Assembly: GCF_001552155.1 (NCBI RefSeq)
Contig: NZ_BCQQ01000019.1
Span: 1-64,000 of the forward strand
Source: Actinomadura formosensis NBRC 14204
Lineage (GTDB): Bacteria > Actinomycetota > Actinomycetes > Streptosporangiales > Streptosporangiaceae
Direction of reading: 5' to 3'
Length of the DNA stretch: 64,000 bases
Made by a program: the position numbers and the translations under genes. Under the pieces are notes generated by a model, which did not search any database, was not told where the DNA came from, and saw only the letters and a program-made list of their open reading frames with translations. This document shows, piece by piece, positions 9,804 through 17,925 of this stretch (position 1 is the first letter of the stretch; each line of letters begins with the position of its first letter).

Positions 9804-10994
9804 GTGGCTGCTGAGCCCATTACCACCGAACCGCTCTCACTGGACGACGATCCGGCCTTCCCGCTGCACCGCGGCGGCAAGCTGGAGATGCGGTCGACCA
9901 TCCCGGTCCGCAACAAGGACGATCTTTCGCTGGCCTACACGCCGGGCGTCGCCCGCGTGTGCACCGCGATCGCCGACAACCCCGAACTCGCCTACGACTA
10001 CACGTGGACGTCCAGGGTCGTCGCCGTCGTGACCGACGGCACCGCCGTGCTCGGCCTCGGCGACATCGGCCCCGCCGCCTCCATGCCGGTCATGGAGGGC
10101 AAGTCGCTGCTGTTCAAGGAGTTCGCGGACGTCGACTCGGTGCCGATCGCGCTGAACTGCACGGGCGTGGACGAGATCGTCGACACCGTGATCCGGATGG
10201 CGCCGAGCTTCGGCGGCATCAACCTGGAGGACATCAGCGCCCCCCGCTGCTTCGAGATCGAGGACCGGCTCCGTGCCGCGCTCGACATCCCCGTCTTCCA
10301 CGACGACCAGCACGGCACCGCGATCGTCGCGCTCGCCGCGCTGAAGAACGCGGCCCGCCACGTCGGCAAGCCGCTGTCGGAGCTTCGCGCGGTCGTCGCC
10401 GGCGCGGGCGCGTCCGGTATCGCGGTCTCGCGGATGCTGATCGAGGGCGGCATCGGCGACATCGCGCTGTCCGACAGCAAGGGCCTCATCCACGAGGGCC
10501 GAGACGGCCTGAACCCGGTCAAGGAGCGCATCGCCGCGCTCACCAACCGGTCGCACCTGAAGGGCTCCACCGAGGAGGCGCTGCGCGGCGCGGACGTGTT
10601 CATCGGCCTGTCCGGCAGCACCGTCCACGAGTCGTGCGTCGCCACCATGTCGGACAACGCGATCGTGTTCGCGCTGTCCAACCCGACCCCCGAGGTGCAT
10701 CCGGAGGTGGCGCGGCGGCACGCCAAGGTCGTCGCGACCGGCCGCAGCGACTTCCCGAACCAGATCAACAACGTGCTGGCGTTCCCGGGCATCTTCCGCG
10801 GCGCGCTGGACGTCCGGGCGCACTCGATCACCGAGGGCATGAAGCTGGCGGCGGCGAACGCCCTGGCCGGCATCGTCGGCGACGACCTGAGCGCCGACTA
10901 CATCATCCCGAACCCGTTCGACGACCGGGTCGCCCCGGCCGTCACCGCCGCGGTCGCCGACCAGGCCCGCCGCGAGGGCGTCAACCGCATCTGA
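9804..10994 (+). CDS. NAD(P)-dependent malic enzyme
   Basis: A 396-residue cytoplasmic enzyme that oxidatively decarboxylates malate to pyruvate. The malic domain holds the conserved LAYTPGVARVC motif. The NAD-binding domain has GAGASGIAVSRML near 200. The length fits the short bacterial single-domain type (MaeA/MaeB catalytic part without a phosphotransacetylase extension). GTG at 9804 is preferred because AGGGG lies 7 bases before it and the conserved sequence begins soon after. A longer frame upstream has low-complexity, non-family sequence. The gene is monocistronic. With Kgd it suggests a route between TCA-cycle acids and pyruvate. Confidence 0.92.
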   Translation: MAAEPITTEPLSLDDDPAFPLHRGGKLEMRSTIPVRNKDDLSLAYTPGVARVCTAIADNPELAYDYTWTSRVVAVVTDGTAVLGLGDIGPAASMPVMEGKSLLFKEFADVDSVPIALNCTGVDEIVDTVIRMAPSFGGINLEDISAPRCFEIEDRLRAALDIPVFHDDQHGTAIVALAALKNAARHVGKPLSELRAVVAGAGASGIAVSRMLIEGGIGDIALSDSKGLIHEGRDGLNPVKERIAALTNRSHLKGSTEEALRGADVFIGLSGSTVHESCVATMSDNAIVFALSNPTPEVHPEVARRHAKVVATGRSDFPNQINNVLAFPGIFRGALDVRAHSITEGMKLAAANALAGIVGDDLSADYIIPNPFDDRVAPAVTAAVADQARREGVNRI

Positions 10995-11000
10995 CCCGCC

Positions 11001-11039
11001 GGCGCCCGGAGGCACGCCTGCCCGGTGTGCCTCCGGCGC
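11001..11039. terminator. Hairpin between malic enzyme and sodX
   Basis: GCGCCCGGAGGCAC pairs with GTGCCTCCGGCGC with a single bulged C. It lies between two convergent genes and probably acts in both directions. Confidence 0.5.
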
Positions 11040-11438
11040 TCATCCACGTCTCGCGGCGTGCAGGAGGCCCGCCCGGGAGAGGGGCCGGTAGCGGCCGACG
11101 ACCCGGCCGACGACGAGGGCGTCCGGGACGGCACCGAAATCCCAGCTGTCCCGGCGGCCCGGGGCGCGCTGGTTGTCGCTCTCCAGCCACCAGCCGCCCC
11201 GTGTGCGATGACCCGCGCGTTTGACGATGAGGAGCCCCGGCCGCTCGGGGTGCTCGGCGACGACGAGCGCGCCGGGGGCCGGCGGTGTCCCGGCCCGCAC
11301 GATCAGCCAGTCCCCGGGCCGCAGCGCGGGCAGCATCGACTCGCCGGAGACCTCGACCGTCCGCAGCCGCCGCACGCCGGCCAGCGCGAGCACCGCGGCA
11401 CCGGCCGCCCCCCAAAGCGCCGCTCTGCGAACGCGCAT
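11040..11438 (-). CDS. sodX: Nickel superoxide dismutase maturation protease (S26-type)
   Basis: A 132-residue membrane-anchored serine/lysine protease of the signal peptidase S26 clan. An N-terminal hydrophobic helix (about 6-21) precedes the catalytic box SGESMLPALRPGDW with Ser34. The general-base lysine is probably Lys73 in LLIVKRAGHR. It is much shorter than housekeeping signal peptidase I. It lies divergently, 203 bases from a nickel-type superoxide dismutase gene, the usual context for SodX, which removes the short SodN leader so that His1 can bind nickel. The ATG at 11438 has a good AGGGAGA ribosome site; an earlier in-frame start has none. Confidence 0.88.
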   Translation of the reverse strand: MRVRRAALWGAAGAAVLALAGVRRLRTVEVSGESMLPALRPGDWLIVRAGTPPAPGALVVAEHPERPGLLIVKRAGHRTRGGWWLESDNQRAPGRRDSWDFGAVPDALVVGRVVGRYRPLSRAGLLHAARRG

Positions 11439-11641
11439 GACTCTCCCTGTCCGTCCACCTGTACATCGTCCGTCCGCATACATCGGCGGACGCCGGTCAC
11501 AACACTGCTGGAAGGGTTCCGGGCCGCTCGCGGCCCGGGTCTTAGGCCGAAATACCGAGTGCCCTGGCCGGACGGGCCCTGGGCCACAAGGGTAATGTCG
11601 GTGACCTGAGCATGATCCGCAACGAGGGAAGGGAACCGCAG

Positions 11642-12043
11642 GTGTTGCTCAAGCTTCTGCGCCCGAAGACCATGGTCTCCGCGCACTGCGACCTGCCGTG
11701 TGGCGTCTACGACCCGGCGCAGGCCCGGATCGAGGCCGAGTCGGTCAAGGCGATCTGCGAGAAGTACGCGGCCAACGAGGACCCGGAGTTCCGCGCTCGG
11801 GCGATCCTGATCAAGGAGCAGCGCTCCCAGCTGGTCAAGGAGCACCTGTGGGTGCTCTGGACCGACTACTTCAAGCCGCCGCACTTCGAGAAGTACCCGC
11901 AGCTCCACCAGCTGTTCAACGAGGCGACCAAGCTCGCCGGCGCCGCCGGCACCAAGGGCACCATGGACGTCAAGGCCGCCGAGGACCTGCTGGGCAAGAT
12001 CAGCGAGATCGACAAGATCTTCTGGGAGACCAAGCAGGGCTGA
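11642..12043 (+). CDS. sodN: Nickel-containing superoxide dismutase precursor
   Basis: A 133-residue precursor. The nickel hook HCDLPCGVYDP follows a 14-residue leader (to MVSA). The mature protein starts at the histidine, whose amino group and side chain, with the two cysteines, bind nickel. The remainder is the expected helical bundle (KEHLWVLWTDYFKPPHFEKY). The GTG at 11642 gives exactly the 14-residue leader length known from Streptomyces SodN and has a strong purine-rich site (GAGGGAAGGG) 8 bases ahead; the ATG at 11612 is less likely. It dismutates superoxide in the cytoplasm. The divergent sodX gene encodes the leader protease. A nickel repressor site was not identified. Confidence 0.97.
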   Translation: MLLKLLRPKTMVSAHCDLPCGVYDPAQARIEAESVKAICEKYAANEDPEFRARAILIKEQRSQLVKEHLWVLWTDYFKPPHFEKYPQLHQLFNEATKLAGAAGTKGTMDVKAAEDLLGKISEIDKIFWETKQG

Positions 12044-12057
12044 CCTGCTCTGCGATC

Positions 12058-12090
12058 GCGGGGGCCGTCCGGTGCGCGGACGGCCCCCGC
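12058..12090. terminator. Strong bidirectional terminator hairpin after sodN
   Basis: A perfect 14-bp stem (12058-12071 with 12077-12090) closes a 5-base loop between two convergent genes. No T tract, as is common in GC-rich actinomycetes. Confidence 0.75.
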
Positions 12091-12096
12091 GGCGCG

Positions 12097-12567
12097 TCAG
12101 GAGCGGGCGGTCCTGGTGAGGGCGTCGCCGGTCATGCGGTAGACCGTCCACCCGTCCTTGGGGTGGGCGCCCAGGGCCTCGTAGAACCCGATCGCCGGGC
12201 GGTTCCAGGTCAGGACGGACCATTCGACGCGTTCGTAGCCGCGGTCGTCCGCTACGCGGGTCAGCTCGGTGAGGAGGGCCTTGCCGTGGCCGTGGCCGCG
12301 GTACTCCGGTTCGACGAACAGGTCTTCCAGGTAGATGCCGTGGGTGCCGTTCCACGTGGAGTAGGTGATGAACCACACGGCGAACCCGACGACGCGGCCG
12401 TCGTGCTCGGCAACGTGCGCGAAGACCTTCGGGTCGGTGCCGAAGAGGCTCTCGCGCACCTGGTCCTCAGTGGCCTTCACCTCGTGCGGGGCGCGCTCGT
12501 ACTCCGCCAGTTCGCGGATCAGCCGCAGGATGTCCGGGACGTCGTCCGGGGTCGCATACCGAATCAC
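12097..12567 (-). CDS. GNAT-family N-acetyltransferase
   Basis: A 156-residue single GNAT domain. The start is MIRYATPDDVPDILRLIREL. The acetyl-CoA loop is VEPEYRGHGHGKALL near 95, and a C-terminal beta-bulge region contains WNRPAIGFYEALGA. The sequence resembles the spermidine/diamine N-acetyltransferase-like group, with an ELAEYERAP helix and an IYLEDLFV strand, but the substrate is unproven. GTG start at 12567. It converges with sodN across a strong hairpin. Confidence 0.9.
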   Translation of the reverse strand: MIRYATPDDVPDILRLIRELAEYERAPHEVKATEDQVRESLFGTDPKVFAHVAEHDGRVVGFAVWFITYSTWNGTHGIYLEDLFVEPEYRGHGHGKALLTELTRVADDRGYERVEWSVLTWNRPAIGFYEALGAHPKDGWTVYRMTGDALTRTARS

Positions 12568-12749
12568 AGGCGAAGGCTATTCGAGCGGCGCGGGTCATCG
12601 CCCCCGGCGCCCTCCCCCCGGGGTGATTCGGAGCACCTTCTTTCCGCTCGTCGCGGACATTGGTGAGAAAACCACGCGCGCCGAAGTCTCGCGGCACGCG
12701 TCGCAGGCGGTAGTTTCAAAGCAGCGGGACCATCCTGCGAGGGAGTGAC

Positions 12750-13178
12750 GTGACCGAGGAAACCGCTGCAATGCCGGCCAGTACGAAGTTGTCCGTCCGC
12801 GACGTGGTGACGGTGAAGCTGCCCGCCGCGAGCGCCTACCTGTCCGTGCTGCGGACAGCGACCGCGGGCCTTGCGGCCAGGCTGGACTTCACGCTGGACG
12901 AAATAGAGGACCTGCGCATCGCCGTGGACGAGGCGTGCGCGATGCTGCTCGCCCAGGCCCTGCCCGGGACCGACCTGACCTGTGAGTTCGAGCTGACCGG
13001 GGACGCCATGCGGATCTCCGTGTCGGTGCTGACCGTGGACGGTGAGGAGCCCAGCCGCGACACCTTCGCCTGGACGGTCCTGTCGTCCCTGGCGGGCGAG
13101 GTGGACGCCGCGGTGGGCTCCGACGACCGGGTCACCGTGACGCTGCAGAAGCGGCGCGGTGCGGCGGGGGCCCCGTGA
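12750..13178 (+). CDS. Anti-sigma regulatory factor (RsbW-like ATP-binding protein)
   Basis: A 142-residue protein with the fold of the RsbW/SpoIIAB Bergerat kinase family. The helix LDEIEDLRIAVDEACAMLL carries the N-box region but has Met where the Mg-chelating Asn is usual. This variant is familiar among actinobacterial anti-SigF-type proteins. It probably binds and holds the sigma factor encoded directly downstream, whose start overlaps its stop by 4 bases, so the two are translationally coupled. GTG at 12750 follows a GAGGGAG ribosome site. No anti-anti-sigma gene is adjacent. Confidence 0.85.
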   Translation: MTEETAAMPASTKLSVRDVVTVKLPAASAYLSVLRTATAGLAARLDFTLDEIEDLRIAVDEACAMLLAQALPGTDLTCEFELTGDAMRISVSVLTVDGEEPSRDTFAWTVLSSLAGEVDAAVGSDDRVTVTLQKRRGAAGAP

Positions 13179-14002
13179 CGGAGAAGACGACGACGGAGGA
13201 GACGACGATCGCCGGTGTGAGCAGCGAGCGATCGGAGTCCGCGGTGCCCGACCGGGCGCGGGCCCGCGCACTGTTCGAGCGCCTCGCCGAGCTTCCCGAG
13301 GGCGACCCGGAGCGCCAGCGCATCCGCGATCAGCTCGTGGAGCTGCACCTGCCGCTGGTGGAGTATCTCGCCCGCCGCTTCCGCAACCGCGGCGAGTGGC
13401 TGGACGACCTGATCCAGGTCGCCACCATCGGCCTGATCAAGTCGATCGACCGGTTCGATCTGGAGCGCGGCGTGGAGTTCTCCACGTACGCCACGCCCAC
13501 GATCGTCGGCGAGATCAAGCGGCACTTCCGCGACAAGGGCTGGGCGGTGCGCGTCCCGCGCCGGCTGCAGGAGCTGAAGCTGTCGCTGACCAAGGCGATC
13601 AGCGATCTCGCGCAGCGCGAAGGCCGGGCGCCGACGGTCAGCGAACTGGCCGCGCACCTGCAGATGAGCGAGGAGGAGGTGCTGGAGGGCCTGGAGTCCG
13701 CCAACGCCTACTCCACCGTGTCCCTGGACGCCCCCGACTCCGGTGACGAGGACGCTCCCGCCGTGGCCGACTCGCTCGGCATGGTGGACGAGTCGCTGGA
13801 GGGCGTCGAGTACCGGGAGTCCCTCAAGCCGCTGCTGGAGAAGCTCCCCGCGCGCGAGAAGAAGATCCTGCTGCTGCGGTTCTTCGGGAACATGACGCAG
13901 TCGCAGATCGCCGCCGAGCTCGGCATCTCCCAGATGCACGTGTCCCGGCTGCTCGCCCGCACGCTGGCACAGCTCCGCGAGGGCCTGACGGCGGACGAAT
14001 GA
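13175..14002 (+). CDS. RNA polymerase sigma factor, SigB/SigF/SigG group
   Basis: A 275-residue sigma-70 type 3 factor. Region 2 reads LDDLIQVATIGLIKSIDRFD and then GVEFSTYATPTIVGEIKRHF. Region 3 contains LSLTKAISDLAQREGRAPTV. The region 4 helix-turn-helix is MTQSQIAAELGISQMHVSRL. It is the partner of the overlapping anti-sigma gene and likely serves a stress or developmental regulon, as SigF/SigB relatives do in other actinomycetes. The start GTG lies inside the last codons of the anti-sigma gene. The N-terminal 25 residues are Thr/Glu-rich and not conserved. Confidence 0.93.
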   Translation: MTEKTTTEETTIAGVSSERSESAVPDRARARALFERLAELPEGDPERQRIRDQLVELHLPLVEYLARRFRNRGEWLDDLIQVATIGLIKSIDRFDLERGVEFSTYATPTIVGEIKRHFRDKGWAVRVPRRLQELKLSLTKAISDLAQREGRAPTVSELAAHLQMSEEEVLEGLESANAYSTVSLDAPDSGDEDAPAVADSLGMVDESLEGVEYRESLKPLLEKLPAREKKILLLRFFGNMTQSQIAAELGISQMHVSRLLARTLAQLREGLTADE

Positions 14003-14014
14003 GGCCGTTCACAG

Positions 14015-14041
14015 GGGCCCCGGGATCGGATCCCGGGGCCC
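14015..14041. terminator. Palindromic terminator after the sigma gene
   Basis: A 27-base perfect palindrome with a single central base (13-base arms, GGGCCCCGGGATC and its complement) lies between two convergent genes. It can form a long GC-rich hairpin once the innermost pairs open. Confidence 0.6.
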
Positions 14042-14053
14042 TTCGGCGTTCGT

Positions 14054-14560
14054 TCAGTCCTTCGCGGGCTGTTCCCCGAGGCGGTCCCTGAGGCGCCGCC
14101 CCAGCGAGCGCGGTTCCGTGGCCGCCGCCTTCACGGGTTCGGCGGCCTCCCGCGGCCTCTCCTCGTCCCGCTCGTCCTCGTCGTGCTCCTCCATCAGCCA
14201 CGCGGTGGTCGGCGGGCTGAGGACGGCGATCAGCGCGAGGACGGCGATCACGCCCATCGGGATCGCGATGGCGGGACGTTCGCTCTGCCACAGCGACCAG
14301 GCGATCGGCAGCGCGAACAACTGGGTGAGCACCGTGGGGGCGCGGCTCCACTGGTCGGCGCGCAGCAGCCCGCGCGCGCAGCCGAGCATGCCGAGACCGC
14401 CGGCGAGGGAGAGCACGGTGACCCCGATCGCGCTGGCGGGGTCGACGGCGGCGCCGAGGGCCGTCTCCACGCCGGTGTAGCCGCCGAACCCGACGGCGAC
14501 GAGGCCCTCCACGGCCTCCAGGGCGGCGGCGGCCTGCACGGTGATGGGGCGCTTGCTCAC
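14054..14560 (-). CDS. Predicted four-helix integral membrane protein
   Basis: A 168-residue protein with about four hydrophobic segments: near 14-36, 46-66, 80-96 and 100-118. A highly charged cytoplasmic tail follows (EEHDEDERDEERPREAAEP and a basic end). No enzymatic motif is visible. Similar short membrane proteins are common in actinomycetes without known function. GTG at 14560 gives the sequence starting MSKRPITVQAA; a longer frame upstream overlaps the divergent kinase gene's promoter space and is not credible. It is divergent from the diacylglycerol-kinase-like gene, with 52 bases between. Confidence 0.75.
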   Translation of the reverse strand: MSKRPITVQAAAALEAVEGLVAVGFGGYTGVETALGAAVDPASAIGVTVLSLAGGLGMLGCARGLLRADQWSRAPTVLTQLFALPIAWSLWQSERPAIAIPMGVIAVLALIAVLSPPTTAWLMEEHDEDERDEERPREAAEPVKAAATEPRSLGRRLRDRLGEQPAKD

Positions 14561-14612
14561 ACCCCGAACCCTACTCGTCCCGTTCACGTGCGCGTCCCAT
14601 ACCCTGGGCGCC

Positions 14613-15554
14613 GTGCGCGCCATGCTCATCGCCAACCCCAAGGCGACCTCCACCTCCCGGCGAGCCCGCGACATCCTCATGCGGGCCTTCACCGGCGACC
14701 TCGACCTCGTCCTCGCCGAGACCGGCCACCGCGGACATGCGACCGAACTGGCCCGGCAGGCGGCCGTGGACGGCTACGACGTGGTGATCGCGCTCGGCGG
14801 GGACGGCACGGTGAACGAGGCGGTCAACGGGCTGCTCGCGGACGGGCCGTCCGCCGACCTGCCGGCGCTGGCGGTGCTGCCGTCCGGGAGCGCGAACGTC
14901 TTCGCCCGCGCGCTCGGTCTGCCCGGCGACCCGATCGGCGCGACGACGGTGGTGCTGGAGGCGCTGCGTGCGGGACGGTACCGGACGGTCGGGCTCGGCA
15001 CGGCCCGCCATCCGGGCGGCACGGAGCGGTATTTCACGTTCTGCGCGGGTGTCGGGCTGGACGCCGAGGTCGTCCGGGAGGTGGAGCGGCGGCGTCACGC
15101 GGGGTCCCGCGCGGACCCGTCGCTGTATGTGCGGACGGCCGTCCGGCATTTCTTCTCCGGCACCGACCGGCGGCATCCCGCGCTCACTTTGGAACAGCCG
15201 GGACGCCCGCCGAAATCGGGGCTGTTCCTCGCGGTCATCTCCAATACCTCGCCGTGGACTTTCATGGGCCGGCTGCCGGTGAACCCGAGCCCGAAGGCGA
15301 ACTTCGGACGCGGCCTGGACGTGTTCGGGATGCGTTCGCTGGAGATCGGCCCGACGGTCGGCGCGGTGGTCCAGATGCTGACGGCGCGCACGCGTCCCCT
15401 GCAGGGACGGCACATCGTGAACGTGCACGACGCGGCGGAGGTCACCCTGCGGTCGGAGCGTCCCATGGCCTTTCAACTGGACGGCGACTACCTCGGCGAA
15501 CAACGCAGCGTGACGTTCCGGTCCGTTCCGAAGGCGATACGCATCGTTATTTGA
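14613..15554 (+). CDS. Diacylglycerol kinase-family lipid kinase
   Basis: A 313-residue protein of the DagK/YegS/LCB5 group. The nucleotide-binding motif is IALGGDGTVNEAVNGLL and the second conserved block is LPSGSANVFARALG. It probably phosphorylates diacylglycerol or a related lipid at the cytoplasmic face of the membrane; the exact lipid is not predictable. GTG at 14613 (sequence begins MRAMLIANPKAT) is preferred; ATG at 14622 is an alternative. A longer upstream frame starting at 14541 runs antisense to the divergent membrane-protein gene and was not used. Confidence 0.88.
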   Translation: MRAMLIANPKATSTSRRARDILMRAFTGDLDLVLAETGHRGHATELARQAAVDGYDVVIALGGDGTVNEAVNGLLADGPSADLPALAVLPSGSANVFARALGLPGDPIGATTVVLEALRAGRYRTVGLGTARHPGGTERYFTFCAGVGLDAEVVREVERRRHAGSRADPSLYVRTAVRHFFSGTDRRHPALTLEQPGRPPKSGLFLAVISNTSPWTFMGRLPVNPSPKANFGRGLDVFGMRSLEIGPTVGAVVQMLTARTRPLQGRHIVNVHDAAEVTLRSERPMAFQLDGDYLGEQRSVTFRSVPKAIRIVI

Positions 15555-15626
15555 GCGCGCCCGGGTAGCCAGGTGAGAGCCAAGTAACACGCCCGACCCA
15601 CGGGTGTGACACATGCGACACCCATA

Positions 15627-15648
15627 CTTTGAGAATCCTTTCTCAAAG
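15627..15648. promoter_or_regulatory. Perfect inverted repeat upstream of whiB1
   Basis: CTTTGAGAA, TCCT, TTCTCAAAG: perfect 9-base arms around 4 bases, about 190 bases before the whiB start and 70 after the lipid-kinase stop. There is no T tract, so an operator is at least as likely as a terminator. Confidence 0.5.
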
Positions 15649-15783
15649 GTCTTGCGTCCCCCGTACGCCCCTGACACGCTCAAAGTGCGCCGACCAGGGA
15701 CCCCAACGCCGCCGGTCCCCCCACGGCGCCGCCGAACATTCACCCCCGGACCTGGCCCTCGCCACCCTGGGCGTTCGCAACAT

Positions 15784-15816
15784 GTGAAATTGTTCACGAA
15801 AGTGGAGTTTCTCCAC
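15784..15816 (+). promoter_or_regulatory. Two small inverted repeats in the whiB1 leader
   Basis: GTGAA-ATTG-TTCAC (15784-15797) is followed by GTGGAG-TTT-CTCCAC (15802-15816), the latter ending 9 bases before the AAGGAG ribosome site (15826-15831). The first resembles a protein-binding dyad; the second could be an RNA hairpin affecting translation. The remaining DNA back to 15555 shows no gene. Confidence 0.45.
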
Positions 15817-15839
15817 CACCTGACGAAGGAGTGGACCGC

Positions 15840-16100
15840 ATGGACTGGCGCCACCGCGCAGCCTGCCGTGACGTGGACCCCGAGCTGTTCTTCCCGATCG
15901 GCAACACCGGGCCCGCGATCCTGCAGATCGAGGAGGCCAAGCAGGTGTGCCGGCGCTGCGACGTCAGCGACGCCTGCCTGCGCTGGGCGCTGGAGTCCGG
16001 CCAGGACTCGGGCGTCTGGGGCGGCATGGGCGAGGACGAGCGCCGCGCGCTCAAGCGCCGCGCCTCCCGCGCCCGGGCCCGCGCGAACGCCGGCCTCTGA
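15840..16100 (+). CDS. whiB1: WhiB-family iron-sulfur regulator (WhiB1-like)
   Basis: An 86-residue protein with the four iron-sulfur cysteines of the WhiB family: one in RHRAACRD, then CRRCDVSDAC. The GVWGGMGEDERRAL turn and a basic C-terminal tail (KRRASRARARAR) for DNA contact follow. The length and the convergent pdtaS gene match WhiB1 in other actinobacteria, where it is a nitric-oxide-sensitive partner of the primary sigma factor. ATG at 15840 is chosen because AAGGAG sits 8 bases ahead; the GTG at 15831 would leave no space for it. The leader contains several inverted repeats. Confidence 0.93.
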   Translation: MDWRHRAACRDVDPELFFPIGNTGPAILQIEEAKQVCRRCDVSDACLRWALESGQDSGVWGGMGEDERRALKRRASRARARANAGL

Positions 16101-16164
16101 CCCTCCGCCCTCACGGCGCCACCGCCTCCCAGCCCCCGGCAGGAGAGCGCGTGGCGCCGTCGCG

Positions 16165-17850
16165 TCAGTACCGCCGGTGGGTGTGGTCCAGCGGGATGTC
16201 GACCACCACTTCGGTGCCGCCGCCGGGCCGGGGCCGAAAGTCCAGCCGGCCGCCCAGCTCGCCCATGATGAGGGTGCGGACGATCTGCAGGCCGAGGCTG
16301 TCGCTGCTCTCCACGTCGAAGTCCGCGGGAAGGCCGGCACCGTCGTCCGCGACGATCGTCACCAGCCGGCGGCCGGACGGGGCCTCCTGCGCCCCCGGCT
16401 CCTGCGACGCCGCCTCCTCGTGCGGGGCACGGGGCGCGTGCGCGCCCGCCGCCGGCCATTCGCCCCACACCGGCACGCCGCCCGGCTTGCGGGGCTCCTC
16501 CCCCTCCCCGTAGCGGTGCGTGATGACCTCCAGCGTCCCGAACCGGCCGGCGAGACCGTGCTCCAGCGCGTTCTGCAGCAGCTCGGTGAGCGCCATCGCC
16601 AGCGGCGTCGCGATCTCCGCGGGCAGGACGCCGAAGCTGCCGGTCCGCTTGGGCGCGACCTTGGTCTCCGGTGTCGACACCTCCCCCGCCATCGTGATCA
16701 CGCGGTCCGCGATGTCGTCGAAGTCGATCAGCTCGTCCGGCGTGTGCGACAGCGTCTCGTGCACGATCGCTATGGATCCGACGCGGCGGACCGCCTCGTC
16801 CAGCGCGGCCCGTCCCTCCGGGATCTGCAGCCGCCGGGCCTGCAGCCGCAGCAGCGCCGCGACCGTCTGCAGGTTGTTCTTCACCCGGTGGTGGATCTCC
16901 CGGATGGTGGCGTCCTTGGTCATCAGCTCCCGGTCCCGCCACCGCAGCTCGGTGACGTCCCGGCACAGGACGACCGCGCCGATCCGCGTCCCGCCGACGA
17001 CCAGCGGGATCGTCCGCAGTTGCAGGATCGACCCGCGTGACTCGACCTCCACCTCGCGCGGCGCCCGCCCGGACAGCACGACGCTGAGCGCCTCCTCCAT
17101 CGGCTCGCCGGTGTCGCACAGGTCCGCGGTGATCCGGCCGAGCACCTCGCCGACCAGGTCCGCCGGGTAGCCGAGCCGCCGGTACGCCGACTGCGCGTTC
17201 GGGCTCGCGTAGGTGACCTTGCCGGAACGGTCCAGCCGCATCAGCCCGTCGCCGACGCGCGGCGAGCGGACCATGTTCGGCTCCTCGCCCGGCACCGGGA
17301 ACCGGCCCTCGGAGATCATCGTGGCGAGGTCGCTGGCGCTCTGCAGGTAGGTCAGCTCCAGCCGGGACGGGGTGCGCGCCGAGCTGAGGTTCGTGCTCCG
17401 CTGGATCACGCCGAGGATCTTGGCGCCGCGCCGGACCGGGATCGACTCCTCCCGGACGGGGATGCCGCTGCCCCACTCCGGGTCGCCCTCGCGGACGATC
17501 CGGCGCTCCCGCCACGCCACGTCGATCAGCTTGCGCCGTCCCGTCCGGACGACCTTGCCGACGAGGTCCTCGGGGTAGGCGGTGGGGCCGGTGGTCGGGC
17601 GTATCTGCGCGATCGCCACCCAGCCGGGGACGGTGGCGCCGGTGTCCAGCATGCCCCGCTGGACGCGCCCGCCGCGGGACGACGGCTCGGCGGGCAGCGC
17701 GTCCGCCGACCGCAGCGGCACCCAGAGCAGCAGGTCCGCGAACGACAGGTCGGCCAGCAGTTGCCAGTCGGACACCAGCGCGTGCAGCCATTCCAGGTCG
17801 GCCTCGGTGAGATCGGTGTGATCACGGACCAGATCGGTCAAGGTAGGCAC
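16165..17850 (-). CDS. pdtaS: Sensor histidine kinase, PdtaS-like
   Basis: A 561-residue cytoplasmic kinase without membrane helices. The N-terminal GAF-type domain covers about 1-190 and a PAS domain about 200-330 (MRLDRSGKVTYASPNAQSAY). The HisKA_2 phosphoacceptor segment is IREIHHRVKNNLQTVAALL. A HATPase domain ends the protein (ALTELLQNALEHGL, VADDGAGLP). HisKA_2 kinases of this type signal to ANTAR RNA-binding regulators; PdtaS/PdtaR is the mycobacterial case. No ANTAR regulator is in this window. A low-complexity insert (about 450-480, acidic and alanine-rich) interrupts the HATPase domain. GTG start at 17850; the gene converges with whiB1, the same neighbour as in mycobacteria. Confidence 0.88.
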   Translation of the reverse strand: MPTLTDLVRDHTDLTEADLEWLHALVSDWQLLADLSFADLLLWVPLRSADALPAEPSSRGGRVQRGMLDTGATVPGWVAIAQIRPTTGPTAYPEDLVGKVVRTGRRKLIDVAWRERRIVREGDPEWGSGIPVREESIPVRRGAKILGVIQRSTNLSSARTPSRLELTYLQSASDLATMISEGRFPVPGEEPNMVRSPRVGDGLMRLDRSGKVTYASPNAQSAYRRLGYPADLVGEVLGRITADLCDTGEPMEEALSVVLSGRAPREVEVESRGSILQLRTIPLVVGGTRIGAVVLCRDVTELRWRDRELMTKDATIREIHHRVKNNLQTVAALLRLQARRLQIPEGRAALDEAVRRVGSIAIVHETLSHTPDELIDFDDIADRVITMAGEVSTPETKVAPKRTGSFGVLPAEIATPLAMALTELLQNALEHGLAGRFGTLEVITHRYGEGEEPRKPGGVPVWGEWPAAGAHAPRAPHEEAASQEPGAQEAPSGRRLVTIVADDGAGLPADFDVESSDSLGLQIVRTLIMGELGGRLDFRPRPGGGTEVVVDIPLDHTHRRY

Positions 17851-17925
17851 ACGACCATCATCGCCGATCGGCCTTGGTACCCGCGCCGGTCCCCCGGCCG
17901 CGGGCGACCTGGCAGGATTCCCGGC

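Noticed and set aside
15605..15620. CRP-type operator before whiB1
   Set aside because: Only one good TGTGA half-site is present; the opposite half does not match.
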